Assembly: GCA_032622095.1 (NCBI GenBank)
Contig: CP136067.1
Span: forward strand, 137,643,990-137,707,989
Reading direction: 5' to 3'
Origin: Siphonodentalium dalli
Taxonomy: Eukaryota; Mollusca; Scaphopoda; Gadilida; Siphonodentaliidae
DNA length: 64,000 nucleotides
Each line of letters opens with the position of its first letter. The stretch's first letter is position 1. The position numbers and the translations under genes were made by a program. Below are positions 55,213 through 64,000 of the stretch, piece after piece. The notes beneath the pieces are model-generated. The model was not told where the DNA came from. It worked only from the letters and a program-made list of their open reading frames with translations, and searched no databases.

Positions 55213-56255
55213 TTTTGGCGCTGTAATGGATATTTGCATGGAAATCCCAATTGAATGTTATCACACGAGCTCGCTCTGACACAATCCGAGGAATCTCAAC
55301 GAACCGGTATTGTCTGTCTTAATTTTCCTGTTAGTCAAGGCATGAGAGCACCATATCGGATTGTTAATGGGACATTAAACACTCGTGTATCACAATCGCC
55401 CTAAAGAGCTGCAAATTCTGCACATTTTATTTTTATTTTGGATGACCCTGAAATGACGAGAAACAAATAAAGTATAAAATCGAGGGACTCAACTCCACTT
55501 TTCGAAATGAATTAAAACTCGTGAAAAACAGCAACAGATATCAGACAGGATTTGTTCATTTCGGCATCCATGAAAGAATTTATGACTGGCCTGAAATTTC
55601 TTGATAGCAGTTTATTTGATAATAGCTTATAACTACTCACTTGTCTCGCCTGTTGAAATTGTCCGATCGCGCGCAGGCGACTAATGCTATCAATGATTGG
55701 TGTGACCATGTAAAATACATGGATTTTACGTACAGAAATTACATGCATGTGTGTATCCACCCTAATGACAGCTACTAATGAGTACAAGGAATAAATCGTA
55801 TCTAAGTTTTGTATTCCCCAAATGTATTACAAAAATCATAGCTAGCGGCTTCAACTTTACAAATACGGTGCATGTGTGATGTGAGATCAAAGTCGGCAAT
55901 AATCAAATGATATTTTACGCCCGTAAGCATTATATTGGGCAGTATGCGAATAATATGTCGGAGTCATCATGCATAAAACTGTAATGCGGGATGTCTATAA
56001 AATACCATAATTTTGGCGTTATAATTTTTTAATATTCGGTACAAAAAAACAATATTAAATTCGTTACAAAAAAATGTGACATCTGTTTTTCATGTCATTT
56101 GCTATTCAAAACTCAGCTAACTTATCAATCCGCAGAATGGGATCTGTTGCCGGGCGGCAAAAGTAGCCTTTGATCGCACAGGCTATTTTCTGATTAGTTG
56201 ACGATGTCAGATGGCCTGCTTTCATTTTTCTAATTGGTCAAGCAAAATTTGACAT
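55213..56255. other. No gene seen (inside the 7.4-kb insert)
   Basis: Unique-looking AT-rich sequence; no exon, repeat end or RNA gene recognised. Confidence 0.4.
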
Positions 56256-56259
56256 AAAA

Positions 56260-56357
56260 GTACTCAGGCATTATTTCATGTCGTGCATTTAATTTAATTG
56301 TTATATATATATATCACAATTAAATTAAATGCACGGCATGAAATAATGCCTGAGTAC
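56260..56357. repeat. Near-perfect hairpin, arms of 43 bp
   Basis: GTACTCAGGCATTATTTCAT and CGTGCATTTAATTTAATTG pair with their complements around a TATATATATATAT loop, with a single mismatch. Confidence 0.95.
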
Positions 56358-56512
56358 AAACTGCACACTTTGTGGCAGATCTGTCCCTTGATGGGACAAC
56401 CATCTTGCCTTCCTCTATTAGGGGCAGAATTGGAGGCAACTGAACTAAAACTATAACTGTTGCTATAACAATTATTGAAAGTTCTCCAACAAAAAAATGC
56501 CGCACAATGAAA

Positions 56513-56725
56513 TTATTGTTATGTAAACAGAACTGTTACAGTGATTTGTCAACAACTTAGTAGAGAAATAAGTTCGATTACTTTAGTCGAAAATATTATT
56601 AGAATATTTCTCAATGCTTTGAGCTTTTCCAATGCCATTTGTTTGGTATCTTATTGGATTAATTTAATTTACTCAGTAATGCCATTCTGACTGTACCAGT
56701 AATGTTCACATAACAATGGTTTTGT
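56513..56725. mobile_element. MITE with ATTGTTATGTAAAC ends
   Basis: Ends ATTGTTATGTAAACAGAACT and, inversely, CCATTGTTATGTGAACATTAC, as in 16421-16640. It abuts the hAT element. Confidence 0.6.
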
Positions 56726-56746
56726 GAAGTTAAATATCGTCATTGG

Positions 56747-57936
56747 TAGTGCTGGGGCGGTTGTCCGGATAACCGGTTACGGTTCGGTTATGCGTGTCAA
56801 CCGGTTGGAGGAGGCCACAGCCGGATAACCGTAATATTGATAACGATCGTACTATCAACGTAGTAGCCGCTTATAGAAGCGATTTGGACAGTTGATTGTG
56901 TATTCATATACCCCACAACACATGCCTGTTTGATCACCGGTGGCTTTTCTAGACGTGAAACCAACAACAACACTCTTATCTGTGTCAGTCTGTGAATCAC
57001 TTGCTACACATTCAATGCCATTTTCCTTTGGCGGCATTACATGACGTTCCGGCTGCACGCGCACCGCGGCATACATCAAAGCAATCAATTCTAGACTTTT
57101 ACTACGTCATCAATATTATGTCTGTTTTCTTGAAACTGCCCCCCCCTTGTCATTACCATTAGTTCGTCTCAAAGCGATGACAGAAGACCTACACAAACGG
57201 AAATCAAACGTTTGGGGACATTTAGTCATATAATTCAAGATGACGAAAAAAAAAAGGAAGAAGAAATGGGCGGTATGCAAGGCCTGCCGAAGGCGATTCG
57301 TTTATTCTGGATCAACATCCAATGATGAAGTCGCACATCCAGAAAAAAACACAGGCCTACTGGGAGTGGGAAATAAGAGGATATCTAGTGATAACGTTAA
57401 TTCCTAAACACTGGCTGGGGCTTGAGTAATGAATCACGACGATTTAATTTTGTTTGAATTTATTTATTAAATAATTGAAGTAACATCGTGTAGCCACTGT
57501 GATTAATACATACCTGCCTATAGGCTATACCCAAACACTTAACATTACTAAACAACAGTATGCCTATCTTCAGTACATTGTTTGGGCTAATCGTGCCCGG
57601 GGGCCCCGGGATACACACAGGGGGGGGGCTATATTTCGTCGTTGAAGGTTTTGCAAGCAAGCGTAATGCAGTGCGAAACTCCCGTAAACATCGATTTACA
57701 ACTATTTGATCGCCGTAACGGGAACGCATTGTATGTCCAAGACATCGTGTGTGATCGCATGTATATCAACGTTTCCGGGACGCGTAATAAACATTTGTTT
57801 TGCCGATATAGTATGTAGTATATAGTATGTATTCAATCTCGTACTGAGGGTAATACTGGTCACGGTTAACCGGTTATGGTTAGGTTAATGCCCGTGGTTA
57901 ACCGGTTAGGAAAAAAACCCAACCGTCCCAGCGCTA
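56747..57936 (+). mobile_element. hAT element with 8-bp target duplication
   Basis: Ends TAGTGCTGGGGCGGTTGTCC and, inversely, TAGCGCTGGGACGGTTGGGT, followed by AACCGGTTA-type repeats. GTCATTGG (56739-56746) and GTCATTGA (57937-57944) are the target copies. Only a decayed BED finger is left of the transposase. Confidence 0.9.
57240..57356 (+). pseudogene. Decayed BED zinc finger in the hAT element
   Basis: ATG at 57240, a Lys-rich start, then WAVCKACRRRFVYSGSTSND. The CxxC and F-YSG-T-N core of a BED finger is kept, but the distal HL...H pair is lost (only one His). Confidence 0.5.
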
Positions 57937-57944
57937 GTCATTGA

Positions 57945-58389
57945 ACAGTTGTTCAAGTTAATAATGACAATTAGAACATTGCAGAAAGTGAACACCATCC
58001 ATACTTTTTATATCTAAATCCTAAGTTGTGAGATATAACCAATCTCATAAGTTTATGCTGACATCCATCTCAGCCTGGTGGCCAGTTTTACCAGAAATTA
58101 ATTGGTGCTATGTGCCAGAATACGCACAACGTGAAACCTTAAAGAGCGTTTCAAAAGTTTTAACCGTAAATTATTAACGAAAATACGCCCCCACTGAACT
58201 ATATATTAACTGATGATTATATCATTATAATAAATATATATTGTTCTCACTTCCCACAAACTGGGATAGAAATTTTACAAATACAAATTACAAATTTAAA
58301 TTAAATCCTGCTGAAATTGAATACTTAATAAAGTCTCATAGAATTTTAAAAGGTCGGCTAGCTAAAGCTAAATAATGTGTACGGTTAAC
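57945..58389. other. No gene seen
   Basis: AT-rich sequence without recognised features. Confidence 0.4.
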
Positions 58390-59755
58390 CTTAAGGGCGC
58401 GTACACATGAAGCTGCAAGAAAATATCTGCAAGAAAATATCAGGTACAATTGTACTCTGATATTTTCTTGCTGCAAAGATTAAGCCCGTGATAAAGCGGC
58501 GGGTTAGTTGACGTTGATTGAGCTCAATGTGACTAGTGTTAGTCGTGTTTGTTGAAGTGAATTACTGCGGACAAACAACCTATAGTCCATATCGAATATT
58601 CATAGAGTTATAAAGTGTTATGGAAAATTGAAAATGCCACATATTTTAACGAGAAAGGAACGCGCCCTCGTCGTTGGAGTAGGGACAGACGTTGGTCGGT
58701 TCGGCCCTGGGCCACATCCCACATGCGAGAAGCGCGAGGAGCCGCCAACAACACCTTGGGAAATTCTATGCACCCCACCCCTTGAATCAGAATCAGACCA
58801 AACACAAGTTTTCCATAATTCCATTTGCACCCCTCCCCTTGCCCCTCAGTGCTCTTAGGCCTAATATTAGACCATGGTTCGGTCCGGTATGCGAAAATTT
58901 TGTAATCTGAACAAGAAAATCGCTAAATCCTATTATTTAGACTAGCCTCAATCATTCCTAGAGTTGGAAATTTCAAACCTGACACCCCACTTAGGTTGGA
59001 AAATTTACATCTGATGACAATTCCAATGACAATGTTGACCAAATGTATGACAATATTGTTTTCTTAAATTAACTAGCAGTTTTTTACCTTTGACTGGCCA
59101 CGGGGGAGGGACCAGGACACAAGCTTTCAAAGTGTTGGAAATTTCCAACCTGTCACCCCCCTGAGGTTGGAAAGTTTCCAACTGATGACCATTTCCGACC
59201 AAAATATTTACCAAAAATAGGAAAATATGAAAATATTGGTCCAAAAACAATTAATTCCCCCAAGAATTTTTTTGAAAATCAAACTACAAGAACATTTTCA
59301 ACCTATTGTATTTGTGAAATTTCCAACTAATGTTTTGGCAGGTATGAAATGTCCAACTGTTGAAAATATTTACCAAAGTTGGGGTGAGACACACCCAAGC
59401 CCCCCTCCCCCTGTCGCCACGTCTATGTACACACGTACATGTATATACATGTATATATAATACATCAACGGTTCTGACAACCAATATAAAATGGAAATAC
59501 GTAGTATGTTGAAACAGACGATACTATTGATGGATCATAACGCGAGTGCTTGAATTGTTACGATCATATCCCTGCGAGATTAGTTAACGGATACCGATGG
59601 CCACCTATGAAGGTGAACACATATCACCAATTGGCGATAAAATATCAGCGCGCTGCCTTCGTCGGATATTTTCCGGTATTATTTATTTCATTGGTCAAGT
59701 AAGTCACATGGGGCATACCTGATATTTTCTTGCTGGCCATGTGTATAATTCGGGC
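58390..59755. repeat. Possible inverted-repeat element and GGAAATTTCCAAC repeats
   Basis: GGGCGCGTACACATGAAGCT-GCAAGAAAATATC on the left weakly mirrors GATATTTTCTTGCTGGCCATGTGTAT on the right. A hairpin lies at 58420-58470. 58970-59190 repeats GTTGGAAATTTCCAACCTG-type sequence twice. Open frames at 58620-58910 overlap in several phases and are not convincing. Confidence 0.35.
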
Positions 59756-60978
59756 AGAAATGTGAAAAAATACTGTAATATACATTAATTTGCACCTGAA
59801 ATACCATTCAATTTGCCTGAATATTGAGCTTTCAAAACGTTGGGAGGGGCTGCAGCCCTCCAAGCCCCACTCCCGGCCCATGCGGCTATGATGCAATGCA
59901 GTTCACTTGTTCTGTCTTGCTTAACATTTTTCGACCGGCAGATCGATACTAGTATACGAATATATAATATTATTATAATTTGAGTGTTTACCGTCCGATT
60001 TTTGTAACTGAAGAGTCAAACTATACAGAAATTGTTGTATATTTAACAATGCATAGTTGATTTAGAAGTTTGAGCGCACACTGAAAAGATAACATTTTAA
60101 CTAGGAATCTCCAGAGTCTCGTGTCATGTTACGCAATGTTTATTCAAACAACAGCTGGTACCTGCGAGGCCGCGACAGCAGGCTACTCAAGGGGAATAAC
60201 TCTATCTGCTTATATGATACTATATCCTATCGCGGTAGCCTTACCAGGGGACAGTTGTGTAATGTGCAGTTTTAATAACAATCTATGCCATAAAATATGA
60301 TTAAAATACTATAATTCATCACCATTTGGAATGTCTGCATCTCAGAAGGTGCCCATAGAGTAATAGAAAATAGCTGAAATCATAAAATCATTTCCCCCGT
60401 TTTGGCTCCCAGAATGCAACATAATTCAAACTATAGTTTGTTTTCAATGGAATGGAAATAACTCTATATCTAAATATATAGAGTTATTCCTCTTCCATTG
60501 AAAATAAAAGACTTTGTGCAGAAACTTGAGAACAGAACAGACATCGATATCTCAACAAAAACAACATGTTCACAGTTTATTACATCGAATAAGTTGAAAA
60601 TACAATGTTTTGAGGCGTCCTCTTTCAAATGGTATATAATACGGCATATATGTTATATAATGTGATTTGGGGGTTTGAAAATTAAGTGGGACTTTAATCA
60701 AATGAGAGGTCTTAAGCTTTGGATAGTCGGTGGAGATTATTGACTCCAGGCAGCCTGTAATTTTTGCATTGCTGTCACCTTTTTGTGACTGATATTTACT
60801 GGCTTTCTTTATATCGTTATCAGCAGTGACGATATTTCCTGCATGTCATGTTTGTCACCATTAATTTTTTACCTCAGACGACTTAAAGGGGCATATGAGC
60901 AAAATAGAGAGTTCCTTATCAGCTTAGAATGTATGTAGGAAAATTGGTACACATTGGTCACATGTCCTCAAATGACTT

Positions 60979-61742
60979 AACCCTTTGAACCCTGACGTCC
61001 TGAACGTTAAATGACCCCAACCCGAGGCGCCTGACGTTATATAGTGTTCCGATGACGTAACTCATAAAGCTCTTAATTGGGACGTATATACATGTATACA
61101 CGCTCAACTATACGGCAATCTACTATGCTAACTGAACAAGTGTGCGGTGAAATATGTCACAATGTATTTCAACGAGACAGTCTATTCCACGTTCAATATA
61201 CATGTACATGTATATAGATATATTACGGCTTCCTTTGGTCGCGCTATATATTTATAACGAAATTCTTACACTTTGCCTACAATAGAAGGCGTTTCTCAAC
61301 ATGCACCTGTGTGCTTGCGCGAAGAAACAGACCCCATGTTTCCAATTGGGCTGCTAAAATCAGAGGTATGAACATGTGACTCATTCGCGCAAAGTATAGA
61401 AGCACTATTCTAGATAATTTGGGCTTTGATCGCGAAATTTCTAACGAAATACTTCCCCTTTTCCAACAATAAAATGCGGGGTTTTTTTTTTTCTCGAAAT
61501 AGGCCTCTGCGCATGCGCAAAGAAACAAACCCTCTGTCGTCAGTTTGTCGATCAAAGTCACATAGGTAAACATGTGACTCGTGTGTGCAAAGTAGAAGTA
61601 CAACTCTGGTTGATTTGTGCGTTTATTGTGCTGTAATTTCGTGTCAAATATCGTCTGATTTCCGGACCGGTATTCCGGTCTCCCGGGATATAGGAATATA
61701 AGGATTGGACCGGTATTCCGGTCTCTCGGGTTCAAAGGGTTT
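60979..61742. mobile_element. TTAA element, CCCTTTGAACCC family
   Basis: Ends CCCTTTGAACCCTGACGTCC / CTCTCGGGTTCAAAGGG, with TTAA left and TTTAA right. It contains two diverged copies of a 175-bp unit (61276-61445 and 61460-61630; CATGTGACTCRTKYGYGCAAAGTA). CCGGTATTCCGGTCTC is also repeated (61668, 61711). Confidence 0.75.
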
Positions 61743-61744
61743 AA

Positions 61745-62112
61745 GTGATGTGAAACACTCCGTTAGGGTGATCAAATAGAAATGGAGAATAATCTTGCTC
61801 AAAGTAGTTATTTTTACGAATATTAATCCAAATTTACAACACACACCATCATTCTTGTATATTAATTAAATGCAATGACTCTTGATGATGAAATTGTTTT
61901 GTTAGTTTATCTCAGATAGTTGCGTCCCAAATTGAGATGTAACTATTTACAATTGTGCATAGTTCAGACGATGTTTTCTATGCAGTGGTATGGTCGATTT
62001 CTTTAATATTTTCAGCGATGTTAGTAGAATTCTACATTCCCTCAGTAGGCACAGCACATGAGTACTAACTTATGAGTTTCACATCTGGGAAACGTCCATA
62101 ATATGTCCTTAA
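61745..62112 (+). repeat. Dispersed 370-bp repeat, copy 2
   Basis: Same orientation and boundaries as 18065-18440. It begins at the right end of the TTAA element. Confidence 0.85.
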
Positions 62113-62285
62113 AGGCACTAATAATTAGCAATCAAGAGCGTTTATTATCAAACTAATTGTTCACACGACGTTCCTGCATAACATGTTTGTAACCCTTCAT
62201 TTTTGATGGGCAATCCCCTAGTATTATATATATCCCGAGAGTAGAGATATTACCTTTTTACTTGTATCAAAATACCAATACCAAC

Positions 62286-62872
62286 TAGAGGTGTGACTGT
62301 CCCAATGGGACTACGGATACCCCCCTGTTTTTAAAATACTAAGATGTTTCACATGTCAGTAAACATTTAGTTAAAATAATAAAATAACAGTTCCCATTGC
62401 AGGTGTACAACCATAACCCTAATCTTAAACCTATTGACCGAAAAATGTAGGAATAAAAGCTTGGACAAAATTAAGTATGTTTCGAAAAAAATTCTAAGTC
62501 AAAAAAGGTGAATAACTCCACACAAAAAAAGTCGGACAGATGTCATAATCGCAGGTGAACAGGTTCCCATGGTACTAAATATCTGTGCAACGTTTTTAAA
62601 AAATTGACCGAAAAATGTAGGAATAAAAGCTCGGACAAAAGTTACATGTTGCGAAAAATTTCTAAGTCGAAAAAGGGGGGATAACTCCACCAAAAAAAGT
62701 CCGACAGACGTCATAATCGCAGGTGCACAGGTTCCCATGGTGGTTGATGTCTGTACCAAGTTGATCAAAAAACGACTAAGAAAAACTCCGGACAAATTTT
62801 TGTCCACGGACGGACGACGGACAAGCTGACTCCAGTATACCCCCCCTAACTTCGTTGCGGGGGGTATAAAAA
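62286..62872. repeat. Dispersed repeat with ATACCCCCC ends
   Basis: It begins AGAGGTGTGACTGTCCC...GGATACCCCCCTG and ends GTCCACGGACGGACGACGGA...AGTATACCCCCCCT-hairpin-GGGGGGTATAA. Internal units with CATAATCGCAGGTG(A/C)ACAGG repeat twice. It has the same layout as 28700-29385. Confidence 0.78.
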
Positions 62873-63604
62873 GTCTCTTTGAAAAGCCGACGAAAATCCT
62901 ATATCTGAATTATGTCTCTAGAAGTGTCCATAATATTTCAATTCTACGACGACGCAGCATTCCAAACAATGATGTAATAAACTGTTTCCAAATATGGATT
63001 GCATTCCTTGCATAGTACTAGTATATGCTTGTGAAATTTAGAAATAGTTATAAATACAATTAGATGCGAAAGAATAATCAGTCATGAATATCATTGACTG
63101 ATAAAAAACTTGAAGATGATGTCTGCTATATTGCGATGAGTAAAATGAAATTATGGATATATCAGGATATATCGCCTGTATTCAGTTTTCCAACAATAGT
63201 TGAGTTTGACAATGCGTGGGAAAATTGTCAACACGTCATTGACCTCTAATCTCTGATGTGATCTGCTATACCATAAACCAATGAAATCACATGCGTGCAG
63301 TCTGCGCTACTGTCCAATGAAATGGAGGGAATCCCTTCAACACAGAACCTAATTTTAATAGAGAGTTCTAGAGACTTAATTCCGATATAGGATTTTGTTG
63401 GCTTTTCAAATAGACTGAGTATAATAGTGATGATTTTTTCCATACATCGTGCCTGTTATATACATTATTCTATTATCGCGTGATATGGAATAAACTTTCA
63501 AGACAAAAATCATGAAATAAAAGCCTCACATTCTAATAAAAACTTCCCAGTTATAATTGCCTGAGAGAACAGAGGCATTAATTTTAAATACTGGTAGAAC
63601 TGAC
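62873..63604. other. Intron, no feature seen
   Basis: Intronic sequence of the ORP gene downstream (minus-strand sense) of exon 63605-63705, with no recognised repeat. Confidence 0.5.
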
Positions 63605-63705
63605 CTCTCAGATTCCATTTCACCCTGAGAATCTATCGGCACTGTATATCTCTTTAACCTCTTAGCTTTGACCTCTGGCGTCGAGTCCCAGAACAACTCA
63701 CTGGT
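63605..63705 (-). CDS. OSBPL8-like: ORP5/8-type protein, ORD exon
   Basis: The acceptor ATTGTTTTTCAG lies above 63705 and the donor GAGAG|GTCAGT lies below 63605. The frame reads TSELFWDSTPEVKAKRLKRY, then TVPIDSQGEMESE, and ends two bases into an Arg codon completed by the exon at 52356. The FWD-TPEV...L-R--V....Q...ES(E)(R/K)LW pattern is a conserved ORD stretch in ORP5/ORP8. The PH domain, the EQVSHHPP signature and earlier ORD exons must lie beyond the right edge. The intron to the next exon is 11.2 kb and contains the split MITE and satellite. Confidence 0.93.
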
Positions 63706-63839
63706 CTGAAAAACAATAGCTACTGAATTCCAGGAAAAATTGAGTTGCTAGTGGAGAGAACAGTAAATGAATCCAGGGGTTGTAGGGAGGATTCAATAAC
63801 ATGAGATAAGTATCTAGGGACCAAGGCTGCAAATAGCGT

Positions 63840-64000
63840 GTCTGTCATTTGCAGAATGAGGTCCCTAGAGGGTGAATTTAGTGACTCTACCCCGCACAGT
63901 GGGCTAGCATCACCAAATTCACCCTCTGGGAACCTCAACTGCTATGGTAGACCTAGGATCAGATTGAAGTTCCCCAGATAAAGTTGGTGATGTTCACCTA
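63840..64000. repeat. AGAATGAGG-family copy, cut by window end
   Basis: Palindrome 63850-63945 (CAGAATGAGGTCCCTAGAGG ... CCCTCTGGGAACCTCA), then the family flank AGATTGAAGTTCCCC. 63706-63839 before it shows nothing. Confidence 0.8.

Larger units (their letters stand above)
52863..60264. mobile_element. 7.4-kb insertion with CATTACACAAC inverted ends
   Basis: The left end is CATTACACAACCCACCCTTG. The right end, reverse-complemented, is CATTACACAACTGTCCCCTG, with 19 of the first 25 bases matching. The insert carries a 225-bp satellite, a hairpin, a hAT element and other repeats. No transposase was recognised. A target duplication is not obvious. It may be one large non-autonomous element or a composite. 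55213-56255 and 59760-60260 show no gene. Confidence 0.55.
52806..60697. mobile_element. AAGGCCCACTTAATTTTCG-family TTAA MITE split by 7.4 kb
   Basis: The left end (AAGGCCCACTTAAGTTTCGA...GCGCCTTGATAT, to 52862) and the right part (AGTTTTAATAACAATCTATG to GAAAATTAAGTGGGACT, from 60265) together make one ordinary MITE copy. The join point corresponds to CTTGATAT|ACGGTTTTAATA in intact copies. Both outer flanks carry the same 22-bp sequence (52788-52809 and 60694-60715), which contains two TTAA sites. Confidence 0.85.

Noticed and set aside
54157..55250. Tandem gene family on the minus strand
   Set aside because: The frames are set by a 225-bp satellite. There is no promoter, splice or domain evidence, so it is kept only as a finding to test.
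58618..58910. Gene starting MPHILTRKERALVV
   Set aside because: Overlapping open frames on both strands in a short GC-rich patch, with no domain and no splice sites.
61277..61735. 152-codon minus-strand gene
   Set aside because: It lies between TTAA MITE ends and its repeat structure mirrors a DNA-level duplication. No known domain and no splice context.

Overview
The window looks like animal nuclear DNA, most likely from a marine mollusc or a close lophotrochozoan. It is AT-rich, has no bacterial-style gene packing, and its genes are short exons with GT/AG splice signals in introns of up to 11 kb. Several dispersed repeats (elements ending in runs like TATACCCCCC next to GGACGGACGACGGAC, and units carrying ATGGGTTTGATCCGA) resemble repeats I associate with bivalve and gastropod genomes. 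The species assignment is an inference.

Host genes. (1) The last two coding exons of a choline/ethanolamine kinase lie on + at 12161-12331 and 13663-13722. (2) The 3' part of an ORP5/ORP8-type oxysterol-binding-protein-related gene (OSBPL8-like) lies on -, in four exons running 63705 to 41794. Their splice phases join without error, and the chain ends in a C-terminal membrane anchor. (3) Two further + strand exons look coding but are unrecognised: 33900-34083 (Cys-rich) and 19465-19696 (possible last exon). The two recognised genes converge.

Transposon genes. A broken DDE_Tnp_4 (ISL2EU/Harbinger-type) transposase occupies 1134-3625 (+). It carries a 74-bp segment of its own catalytic domain amplified six-fold, an in-frame stop, and Gly where the first catalytic Asp is expected. 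A YqaJ-nuclease gene with a C-terminal PHD finger faces it at 12040-9659 (-). That gene has two stops and a frameshift, and is split by a hAT element with a perfect 8-bp target duplication. The two may be the paired genes of one old transposon.

Mobile elements fill most of the rest. At least nine short families sit in TTAA targets. Three times, two of these elements share a single TTAA. A palindromic TA-target MITE family occurs about 14 times. Other elements are hAT elements keeping only a BED zinc finger, a 9-bp-TSD (Mutator-like) element inside a tRNA-derived SINE, a Helitron candidate, a pogo-like element, and a 4.7-kb inverted-repeat unit holding decayed coding repeats. The largest is a 7.4-kb insertion with a 225-bp satellite, which splits one TTAA MITE whose flanks are duplicated over 22 bp.

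The last ORP intron (42072-45949) is about three-quarters transposon. Insertions stop about 30-45 bp short of both neighbouring exons. I saw no rRNA, CRISPR, operon or viral gene.
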